DNA of 5,482 nt from Caldisericota bacterium. Its GTDB lineage: Bacteria; Caldisericota; Caldisericia; Caldisericales; Caldisericaceae. The position numbers were made by a program, and so were the translations under genes. This document shows, in pieces, positions 1 through 5,482 of this stretch (its first letter is position 1; every line of letters starts with the position of its first letter). The notes under the pieces were generated by a model. That model was not told where the DNA came from. It saw only the letters and a program-made list of their open reading frames with translations, and did not search any database. The stretch covers positions 1-5,482 of the forward strand of contig DAOWNX010000069.1 in the NCBI GenBank assembly GCA_030642335.1, in the 5' to 3' direction.

Positions 1-768
1 ATTCGCACAAAAGAGTACGGAGTTAGGATGGACGGGGTATTAAATGCAAGAAAAAATTTTCTAATAGGCATCTTGAACGGTATTGATTACTCTCTGTGGA
101 ATCCAGAAACAGATCAATTGATCTACAAAAACTATTCAATCAACACAGTCAGAGACAAAGGAGAAAATAAAATAAAATTGGGTGAAGAATTTAACTTTGA
201 CGTAAAAGGCAAACCGCTCTACGGTTTGGTCAGTAGACTTGCAGGGCAAAAAGGAATAGACATACTGGCAAATATGCTGAATAGTTTTCTTAACGAAGAC
301 ATAAGAGTAATTATACTCGGCACCGGGGAAAAAACATTGGAAGATGCTTTGATTGACTTACAAAAACAGTACCCAGATAAGCTTAAGGCGCTAATTAAAT
401 TTGATGAAGCAACTGCTCACAAAATTTATGCCGCAAGTGATTTTTTTATGATGCCATCACAATATGAGCCATGCGGGTTGGGACAACTCATCTCACTCAA
501 ATATGGTACACTTCCCATAGTGCAAGAAACTGGCGGTCTCAAGGATACAGTAGATAATTATAATGAATATACTCATTGCGGAAATGGCATCTCGTTTAGT
601 GAGTATTGTTCAGATGCTTTTCTTGAGGCTATGCAGAGAGCAAAAAAAATATACAGCAATGGAAAACTGTACAAACAACTACAACAAAATGCCATGCAAT
701 GTGATTTTTCCTGGAAACACTCTGCCGACATTTATATGAAATTATTTAAACGAATACTTCAAAGTTAA
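1..768 (+). CDS. glgA: Glycogen synthase (ADP-glucose type, GT5), C-terminal part; 5' end outside window
   Basis: The encoded enzyme transfers glucose from ADP-glucose to the non-reducing end of a growing alpha-1,4-glucan in the cytoplasm. The frame is open from base 1, and the residues before the first ATG (position 28) already match the family, as in EYGVRMDGVLNARK. That ATG is therefore an internal methionine and the gene starts upstream. The visible 255 residues include the conserved GILNGIDYSLWNP segment (residues 23-32 of the fragment). They also include the nucleotide-sugar and phosphate-binding SRLAGQKG motif (78-85, with Arg79 and Lys84) and the EPCGLGQLISLKYG block around Glu156, followed by TGGLKDTV. 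These fall in the C-terminal Rossmann domain of the GT-B fold. The spacing of 72 residues from Lys84 to Glu156 fits my recollection of E. coli Lys305 and Glu377. Family members are about 480-500 residues, so roughly 230 N-terminal residues, including the KTGGL loop, lie upstream. The C-terminus looks complete. The TAA stop abuts the next gene's ATG. Confidence 0.95.
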   Translation: MRTKEYGVRMDGVLNARKNFLIGILNGIDYSLWNPETDQLIYKNYSINTVRDKGENKIKLGEEFNFDVKGKPLYGLVSRLAGQKGIDILANMLNSFLNEDIRVIILGTGEKTLEDALIDLQKQYPDKLKALIKFDEATAHKIYAASDFFMMPSQYEPCGLGQLISLKYGTLPIVQETGGLKDTVDNYNEYTHCGNGISFSEYCSDAFLEAMQRAKKIYSNGKLYKQLQQNAMQCDFSWKHSADIYMKLFKRILQS

Positions 769-2184
769 ATGAACATACACTTCGGCACATCGGGATGGAG
801 AAGTATTATAGCCAAAGATTTTACATTTGAAAACGTAGAAGTTGTGAGCTACGCAATAGCTCAACATCTTTTAGCTAGAGGCGGCAAATCTGTAGTAATA
901 GGATACGATACAAGATTTTTATCAAATGAATTTGCAAAAACTTCTGCAAAAATTTTTGCAGCATACGGAATAAAGAGTTATTTTTCTCTTACTGACATCC
1001 CAACCCCTGTTATAGCATATCTCACTGTAACAAAAAAAACAGATGGCGCAATTAATATTACAGCTTCGCATAATGACCCATACTATAATGGAATTAAATT
1101 CTCTTCAAAATCTGGTGGGCCTGCCCTGCCTGAAGAAACAGAAGACATAGAAAAAAGAATAAATAAATTTTTAAAAAATAGAAAAACAATTAAAAAGATG
1201 CTGTTTGAAAAAGCAGTAGAAAAAAAATTAATAATCCCTTTTAACGAAAATGAATATACAAATGCAATAAAAAAACTGATTGACTTCACCCCAATAAAGA
1301 AAAAAAGACCAAAAATAATTTACGATCCCTTTTTTGCAACAGGTATTCGTTATCTACCAAAGATATTAAAAGAGTATACAGATTTTACAATGATCCACGG
1401 CAAAAAAGATGTACTGTTTGGTGGCCTACATCCTGAACCTACAGGAGAAAATCTCGATCCTTTAATTAAAAAAGTTAAATCATCTAAAGCTGATTTAGGC
1501 CTTGCAACAGACGGAGATGCTGACAGATTCGGAATTATAGACTTTGATGGAAGTTATATTTCTCCTAATATGGTACTCCCTATCATATACTACTACTTTC
1601 TCACTGAAAGAGGAATTAATGGTAATGCTGTGAGAACCGTTGCCACAACACACTTGATAGATAAAATTTCAGAGCATTTTGGATATTATACTAAAGAAAC
1701 ACCTGTAGGGTTTAAATACATTGGAGACGCAATCATGAAAGGTGAAGCTGTATTTGGAGGAGAAGAAAGTGGCGGAGCATCAATGAAGGGGTGGCTAGCT
1801 GATAAAGACGGAATTCTTGTGGATCTCCTCGTCACGGAAATCTTTTCTCGAAGAAAAAAACCGATGAAAGAACTATTCAAAGAACTTACCGACAAATTTG
1901 GGGATACATACTCAAAGCGACTTGATTTTGAGTATAAGGGAGATAGAAAAACAATTGAAAGAAAATTAAAAAATACCGTAAAAACCTTTTCAAAAGAGAT
2001 GTCTATAACAAAGATTAACGAACTAGATGGAACAAAAATTATTTTAACCGATAAAAGTTGGATTTTATTTAGATTCTCAGGAACAGAACCTAAGATACGG
2101 ATATACGCAGAATCCGACAATGAAAAAAAGTTTAAAACACTACTTGAAAAAGGGGAAGAAATAATTCAAAGAGCAACATTTTGA
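769..2184 (+). CDS. Phosphoglucomutase/phosphomannomutase family protein (alpha-D-phosphohexomutase)
   Basis: This cytosolic mutase probably interconverts glucose-6-phosphate and glucose-1-phosphate through a phosphoserine intermediate, which supplies glucose-1-P for glycogen synthesis. At 471 residues it has the normal length and all four family domains. It opens with the typical FGTSGWRSIIAKDFTFENV, which supports the chosen start. The catalytic phosphoserine motif TASHN has Ser100. The Mg-binding loop DGDADR spans 248-253, the sugar-binding loop GEESGG spans 331-336, and the C-terminal phosphate-binding loop RFSGTEPKIR starts at 435. The GEESGGAS loop and the following DKDGI resemble glucose-specific phosphoglucomutases, and the neighbours (glycogen synthase, phosphoglucose isomerase) agree. 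However, family members are often bifunctional for mannose, so substrate preference is an inference. The ATG follows the glgA TAA with no gap and no clear Shine-Dalgarno site, which suggests translation by coupling. The gene ends in tandem stops, TGA then TAA. Confidence 0.93.
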   Translation: MNIHFGTSGWRSIIAKDFTFENVEVVSYAIAQHLLARGGKSVVIGYDTRFLSNEFAKTSAKIFAAYGIKSYFSLTDIPTPVIAYLTVTKKTDGAINITASHNDPYYNGIKFSSKSGGPALPEETEDIEKRINKFLKNRKTIKKMLFEKAVEKKLIIPFNENEYTNAIKKLIDFTPIKKKRPKIIYDPFFATGIRYLPKILKEYTDFTMIHGKKDVLFGGLHPEPTGENLDPLIKKVKSSKADLGLATDGDADRFGIIDFDGSYISPNMVLPIIYYYFLTERGINGNAVRTVATTHLIDKISEHFGYYTKETPVGFKYIGDAIMKGEAVFGGEESGGASMKGWLADKDGILVDLLVTEIFSRRKKPMKELFKELTDKFGDTYSKRLDFEYKGDRKTIERKLKNTVKTFSKEMSITKINELDGTKIILTDKSWILFRFSGTEPKIRIYAESDNEKKFKTLLEKGEEIIQRATF

Positions 2185-2230
2185 TAACAAAGAGCTGTTT
2201 AATAATCATTTTGAGACAGGTATATATTAA

Positions 2231-2240
2231 AGGAAGGGAG
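2231..2240 (+). promoter_or_regulatory. Ribosome binding site of the glucose-6-phosphate isomerase gene
   Basis: The purine tract AGGAAGGGAG ends five bases before the ATG at 2246 and matches the anti-Shine-Dalgarno sequence well. It supports this start codon and contrasts with the mutase gene upstream, which has no such site. It lies at the 3' end of the 61-nt spacer (2185-2245), the longest gap between genes here. I see no convincing -35/-10 pair in that spacer. Confidence 0.75.
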
Positions 2241-2245
2241 ACGAA

Positions 2246-3637
2246 ATGAAATTTAACTACGGTAACATGCTGGAAGAAACCATAGGCAAGCACGGATTGC
2301 CACTGAATAGTCTACTGGAATCAAAAACCTTTCTAAATCAAATTAAAGAACGTATTCAAAAAAAAACAAATAAAGATTATTACCCGTTGCAGTTACCAGA
2401 AGTAATGGCGTCACATCTCAATAAAATAAAAAAAACAGCAAAAAAAATTCAAGAAAATTATGAAAACTTTGTAATTGTAGGAATAGGGGGCTCTTCCCTT
2501 GGCAATGAATTACTCCACTACGCAATAAACGGGATTTATTCTAATGATTCAATATCTAGAAAAACACCTCGCATATACTTTATGAATAATATTGATCCAG
2601 AATCCACACAGACGCTGCTCGCAACGCTAGACCTAAAAAAAACTATGTTCAATGTTATTACAAAATCAGGAAGTACTGCTGAAACGATGCAGAACTTACT
2701 ATCAATTACGGATGCTTTAAAAAAGGAAAACCTTGATTTGAAAAAGCATCTCATATTCACCACTGACCTTGAAAAAGGAACACTTCGCAAATTATCACAT
2801 GAATTCTCTATAGAAACCTTTGCAATCCATCCACTTGTTGGAGGAAGATACTCGGTACTTTCTGCCGTAGGACTTTTATCTGCAGCCGTAGAAGAAATGA
2901 ATATCGATGCTTTACTACACGGGGCAGAGCTTGTTAAAAAAAATATAACGAAAGAGGGCAATTCTACACACTGTGCCGCACTTCTCTTTCCGTTCATTCA
3001 ATATAAATTATATAAAGAAAGAGGAGTAAACATAAATACGCTATTTATTTATTCGGATGGATTGAGTCATTTAGGGACATGGTATAGACAACTTCTCTCT
3101 GAGAGCATTGGTAAACGATTTACACACAGTGGAGAACAAATATTTACAGGCATAACACCAATAGGGGTACGGGGTGCAACCGATCAACATTCTATGCTCC
3201 AACTGTTTATGGAAGGTCCATTTGATAAATTTATTATATTTATTGCACCTGTTAAATACCGCAAAGATTTTAGCCTGAAAGGAAATCTTATAAATAATGA
3301 GGATATTAATTATTTAAAAAACAAAAAAGCATCACAACTCATAAAAAGTGAATTTCTGGCAACACAAGCAGCAATAAAAACATCAGGAAAACCTTCTATC
3401 GCAATTGAAATTCCAGAAATAAATGAAGAAGAACTAGGCAAGCTTATATACTTTGCTGAATACGAAGTCATTGCCCTGGGAGAAATGCTAAATGTAGACC
3501 CAATTAACCAACCTGCAGTGGAGTTTGGAAAACAGCTTACATATGGTATTATGAAAAGGAAAGGATTTGAAGAAAAAAATGAAAAAATTATGGAATTTAA
3601 AAAAGTACATAAAAAACATATAATTAAAATAGAATAG
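2246..3637 (+). CDS. pgi: Glucose-6-phosphate isomerase
   Basis: This cytosolic enzyme reversibly isomerises glucose-6-phosphate and fructose-6-phosphate, linking glycolysis or gluconeogenesis to the glycogen genes upstream. The 463-residue product has the two SIS sugar-isomerase domains of the compact bacterial form, which is shorter than the roughly 550-residue E. coli type. The first subdomain carries the loop GIGGSSLG (79-86) and the phosphate-binding KSGSTAET (140-147). The first family signature region is VGGRYSVLSAVG, starting at 198. The segment WYRQLLSESIGK (279-290) contains the expected catalytic base Glu286. ATDQHS contains the ring-opening His315, and the C-terminal signature NQPAVEFGK ends at the conserved Lys429. 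All expected catalytic residues are present. Two signature positions are slightly unusual: Pro196 two residues before Val198, and Ile420 where Phe or Tyr is usual. The start is set by a strong ribosome binding site. The stop is TAG, and the next gene starts 21 nt later. Confidence 0.95.
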   Translation: MKFNYGNMLEETIGKHGLPLNSLLESKTFLNQIKERIQKKTNKDYYPLQLPEVMASHLNKIKKTAKKIQENYENFVIVGIGGSSLGNELLHYAINGIYSNDSISRKTPRIYFMNNIDPESTQTLLATLDLKKTMFNVITKSGSTAETMQNLLSITDALKKENLDLKKHLIFTTDLEKGTLRKLSHEFSIETFAIHPLVGGRYSVLSAVGLLSAAVEEMNIDALLHGAELVKKNITKEGNSTHCAALLFPFIQYKLYKERGVNINTLFIYSDGLSHLGTWYRQLLSESIGKRFTHSGEQIFTGITPIGVRGATDQHSMLQLFMEGPFDKFIIFIAPVKYRKDFSLKGNLINNEDINYLKNKKASQLIKSEFLATQAAIKTSGKPSIAIEIPEINEEELGKLIYFAEYEVIALGEMLNVDPINQPAVEFGKQLTYGIMKRKGFEEKNEKIMEFKKVHKKHIIKIE

Positions 3638-3646
3638 TCAAGGAAG

Positions 3647-3652
3647 AAGGAG
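3647..3652 (+). promoter_or_regulatory. Ribosome binding site of the S41 protease gene
   Basis: AAGGAG sits six bases upstream of the ATG at 3659, inside the 21-nt spacer after the isomerase gene. In-frame TAG and TAA codons lie immediately before the ATG, so translation cannot start further upstream. Confidence 0.8.
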
Positions 3653-3658
3653 TAGTAA

Positions 3659-4807
3659 ATGCATAGAATAAAAAATAAAATTTCGGTGATACTCATAGTT
3701 ATATTCTTACTGGTAGGAGGGTACTATTTAGGAATTAAATACCCGCCTTCGCGCATAATAAATATCATGCATACACAAGATGGATTCGAAAACTTACTTG
3801 ATGACCACTCCTTACTTAAAAGAACAATAGACATAATTGAAACTAATTTCTACAAGCCAATAGAAGAAGAAGATTTGATAAAAGGTATGGTAGATTCATT
3901 AAATGATCCATACAGTGTATTTTACAATCCTGAACAAACAAAACAATTCCAGGAAGAAATACAGGGAAAATATACAGGCATAGGTGTTGTAATCACTAAA
4001 AATGAAGATTTAGCCCTTCCGGAAATTGTTTCTGTATTCCCCAACTCTCCCGCAAAAGAAGCAGGACTTCAAAAAGGAGACATTATAGTTGGTGTTGATG
4101 GCACACAGCTAGCAGGACTATCTCTTGAAGAAGTAGCCATGAAAGTAAAAGGGAAGAGCGGAACAGAAGTAGAATTAAAAATTAAAAGAAATGGCGAAAC
4201 GCTTATTGTTACAGTAAAAAGAGCAGAAATCCATATCCCTCTTGTTGAGGTAAATTACTTGGGAGATGATGGAAAAATAGGATATCTAAAAATTAATATG
4301 TTTTCTGAAGGAGTAGGAAAACAAGTTGCAAACATAGTTAAAGAGATGAATGAAAACAACGTAAAAGGTATTATACTTGATTTAAGAGACAACCCAGGAG
4401 GACTTCTCTATGAATGTGAAAAAGTAGCCGGCCAATTTATTCCTTCCGGAGTATTGCTCTGGACAAAAGATAGAGAAGGCAAAACGACCCCTCTACGAAT
4501 TTCAGGCCACGAACCTACCGTGCCTATGGTCGTACTTATAAATAAGGGAACGGCAAGTGCGGCAGAAATACTTGCTGGAGCCATAAAAGATTATAAGACC
4601 GGAACAATAATAGGCGAAACTACATTCGGTAAAGGGGTAATACAAAAAATATTTTCACTACCAGGAGAATATACACTTAAAATTACAGTACAAGAATATC
4701 TTACGCCAGATAAAAAAGAAATAAATAAAAAAGGAGTAGAGCCAGACATTCAATTAGAAGAAACCGAAGATCCATTAGATAAAGCTCTGGAGTTATTGGA
4801 GGAATAA
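3659..4807 (+). CDS. S41 family carboxy-terminal processing protease (CtpA/Prc-like), membrane-anchored, with PDZ domain
   Basis: This is a serine protease that cleaves substrates near their C-termini outside the cytoplasmic membrane; its natural substrate cannot be told from sequence. The 382-residue product begins with a short basic stretch (HRIKNK) and one hydrophobic segment at about 8-25, which reads as a signal anchor or uncleaved signal peptide. No lipobox cysteine is visible. A helical N-terminal region with DPYSVFYNPEQ (83-93) follows, as in the CtpA family. A PDZ domain runs from about 104 to 188, with the carboxylate-binding GIGV loop at 107-110 and the motif AGLQKGDIIVGVDG. The S41 catalytic domain runs from about 205 to 366 and contains LRDNPGGLL. 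The nucleophile is Ser300 in GTASAAEI, the general base is Lys325 in FGKGVIQ, and Gln329 follows. The 25-residue Ser-Lys spacing and Gln at Lys+4 match E. coli Prc and Bacillus CtpB as I recall them. The protein has only a short acidic tail, so it is a compact family member. Its stop codon overlaps the gmk start. Confidence 0.93.
   Translation: MHRIKNKISVILIVIFLLVGGYYLGIKYPPSRIINIMHTQDGFENLLDDHSLLKRTIDIIETNFYKPIEEEDLIKGMVDSLNDPYSVFYNPEQTKQFQEEIQGKYTGIGVVITKNEDLALPEIVSVFPNSPAKEAGLQKGDIIVGVDGTQLAGLSLEEVAMKVKGKSGTEVELKIKRNGETLIVTVKRAEIHIPLVEVNYLGDDGKIGYLKINMFSEGVGKQVANIVKEMNENNVKGIILDLRDNPGGLLYECEKVAGQFIPSGVLLWTKDREGKTTPLRISGHEPTVPMVVLINKGTASAAEILAGAIKDYKTGTIIGETTFGKGVIQKIFSLPGEYTLKITVQEYLTPDKKEINKKGVEPDIQLEETEDPLDKALELLEE
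4798..4802 (+). promoter_or_regulatory. Ribosome binding site of guanylate kinase, inside the end of the protease gene
   Basis: GGAGG lies within the last codons of the protease gene, four bases before the ATG at 4807. Combined with the TAATG stop/start overlap, this suggests that ribosomes finishing the protease re-initiate on gmk. Confidence 0.75.
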
Positions 4808-5457
4808 TGATCATTGTAATATCAGGACCATCTGGAGTAGGTAAAGGAACTGTCGTGCAAAAACTGATGGAAAAAAATCCATGTTTTGTGCGGTCCATTT
4901 CTTGTACAACAAGAAAGCCCAGAGAGGGAGAAAAAAACGGAAGGGATTACCATTTTATAGATGAAGATAAATTTTTTGAGCTTGTACAAAAAAACGCTCT
5001 AGCAGAATTTGCTTTTGTTCATGGATGCCACTATGGAACCCCATTAAAAAATCTTACAAAAGAAAAAACAGATGTGATTTTGCAGATTGATGTACAAGGG
5101 GCAAAAAAAATTAAGAACCGCTTTCCAGAAGCATTGCTAATTTTTTTACTCCCACCCAATATGGAAATTCTTACCAATCGCCTCACCGGAAGAGGAACTG
5201 AAACAGAAGAGGAGCAGAAAAGACGGTTAAAAAGAGCAAAAGAAGAGATAGAAGAGCGTACGTTTTATGACTACATTGTAGTAAATGATAACATTAAAAG
5301 AGTAGTTAGCAAAATTGAAAAAATCATAGAAAAGGAACATGAGGCACCGATCCCCCACGCCAAACCCACAAAAAAAACACAGCAAGAAGCCAACCCAACA
5401 CACAGCACACCCGTACGCCAACACAGACACAAACTCAACACATACCCCAATACGTGA
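4807..5457 (+). CDS. gmk: Guanylate kinase; C-terminal tail of doubtful authenticity
   Basis: The enzyme phosphorylates GMP to GDP with ATP in the cytoplasm, an essential step of guanine nucleotide synthesis and salvage. The N-terminal MIIVISGPSGVGKGT carries the P-loop GPSGVGKG (7-14). The GMP-binding region has SCTTRKPREGEKNGRDYHFI (32-51), then FVHGCHYGTP (70-79) and the Walker B-like QIDVQGA (93-99). The lid segment RLTGRGTETEEEQKRRL starts at 125, and FYDYIVVNDN (153-162) closes the core fold. Homology is convincing to about residue 178 (position 5340). Beyond that, 38 residues rich in Pro, Thr, His and Gln have no resemblance to the family and coincide with a sharp change in base composition. 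Normal guanylate kinases are about 185-210 residues, so the true C-terminus was probably within a few to about 25 residues of the break. The stop at 5455-5457 may not be the real one. The identification is very secure; the 3' end is not. Confidence 0.9.
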   Translation: MIIVISGPSGVGKGTVVQKLMEKNPCFVRSISCTTRKPREGEKNGRDYHFIDEDKFFELVQKNALAEFAFVHGCHYGTPLKNLTKEKTDVILQIDVQGAKKIKNRFPEALLIFLLPPNMEILTNRLTGRGTETEEEQKRRLKRAKEEIEERTFYDYIVVNDNIKRVVSKIEKIIEKEHEAPIPHAKPTKKTQQEANPTHSTPVRQHRHKLNTYPNT

Positions 5458-5482
5458 CACAAACTAACGACCGCAGAGCCAC
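5341..5482. other. A/C-rich tract of anomalous composition at the window end (probable assembly artefact)
   Basis: By hand count these 142 bases hold about 60 A, 57 C, 18 G and only 7 T. That is over 80% A+C and about 53% GC, next to strongly A/T-rich coding sequence. The tract covers the last codons of the guanylate kinase frame and 25 bases beyond its TGA. Within it I see no recognisable gene, tRNA, terminator hairpin or tandem repeat. The sharp onset, the loss of protein homology and the position at the window's end fit low-quality read sequence or a chimeric join. A foreign junction or a genuine low-complexity tail is possible but less likely. Confidence 0.6.

Noticed and set aside
28..768. 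The first ATG at 28 as the true start of a short glycosyltransferase
   Set aside because: The frame stays open to base 1 with conserved glycogen synthase residues before the ATG, and there is no ribosome binding site, so the gene is cut by the window edge.
1686..2120. Antisense open frame of 144 residues opposite the mutase gene
   Set aside because: It lies wholly opposite a well-conserved gene, has no recognisable motif, and its Ser/Phe-rich content is what an A-rich sense strand gives in reverse.
2195..2219. Possible hairpin between the mutase and pgi genes (CTGTTT / AGACAG, 13-nt loop)
   Set aside because: The stem is only six pairs including a G-U wobble, is not GC-rich and has no following T-run. 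It is not a credible terminator or riboswitch.
2181..2228. Possible promoter elements before pgi (TTGATA, TTGAGA, TATATATT)
   Set aside because: No pair has both good -35 and -10 matches and 16-18 nt spacing. TATATATT is only four bases after TTGAGA, and such strings are frequent in AT-rich DNA.
2358..2366. Run of nine A residues in pgi (with A8 runs elsewhere, e.g. 1220-1227) as a slippage or frameshift site
   Set aside because: The reading frames are intact across them and family homology continues on both sides. Such runs are expected in A-rich coding sequence.
2536..2997. Antisense open frame of 153 residues opposite pgi
   Set aside because: It overlaps the catalytic core coding region of the isomerase and shows no family features, so it is a shadow frame.
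3310..3696. Antisense frame of 128 residues that looks hydrophobic, membrane-protein-like
   Set aside because: The hydrophobicity comes from reverse-complementing A-rich codons (AAA gives TTT, Phe). It spans the end of pgi and the protease start, both secure.
5227..5462. Two antisense frames, Cys/Val/Gly-rich, over the window end
   Set aside because: They exist only because the A/C-rich tract reads as G/T-rich on the other strand and so lacks stops. There is no ribosome binding site or homology.
5426..5465. Direct repeat GACACAAACT at 5426-5435 and 5456-5465, exactly 30 bases apart
   Set aside because: In a 142-base tract this biased to A and C, a rough estimate gives about a 0.3 chance of one 10-base repeat by accident. 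There are only two copies and the flanks diverge.

Overview
The window is an AT-rich bacterial chromosome segment with five tightly packed genes, all on the + strand and reading left to right. In order they are the C-terminal half of a bacterial glycogen synthase (cut by the window edge), a phosphoglucomutase/phosphomannomutase-family enzyme, a glucose-6-phosphate isomerase, an S41 (carboxy-terminal processing) protease with an N-terminal membrane anchor and a PDZ domain, and guanylate kinase. All five identifications rest on family motifs read directly from the translations. The host cannot be named from this sequence. The coding strand is strongly A-rich and genes start with ATG behind AGGAGG-type ribosome binding sites. 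A deep-branching or uncultivated AT-rich bacterium is plausible, but that is only an inference.

Positions 1-3637 form a sugar-phosphate/glycogen module. Glucose-6-phosphate isomerase interconverts fructose-6-P and glucose-6-P, the mutase interconverts glucose-6-P and glucose-1-P, and glycogen synthase adds ADP-glucose to the glucan. The ADP-glucose pyrophosphorylase that would link the last two is not in the window. The mutase ATG follows directly on the glgA TAA, with no clear Shine-Dalgarno site. The isomerase follows after a 61-nt gap with a strong ribosome binding site.

Positions 3638-4807 hold the envelope protease, 21 nt after the isomerase and with its own ribosome binding site. Guanylate kinase begins at 4807 and shares one base with the protease stop codon (TAATG), so the two are probably translationally coupled. 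No convincing promoter or terminator is visible between any of the genes, so one polycistronic transcript is the simplest reading.

From about 5341 to the end the base composition changes abruptly. The A/T-rich sequence gives way to a tract that is about 82% A+C, with almost no T. The guanylate kinase frame runs through it and gains a tail of about 38 residues unlike the rest of the protein. This is the one truly odd feature, and it looks more like a contig-end or assembly artefact than biology. Otherwise the window is ordinary housekeeping and central-carbon sequence, and I found no evidence of a novel system.
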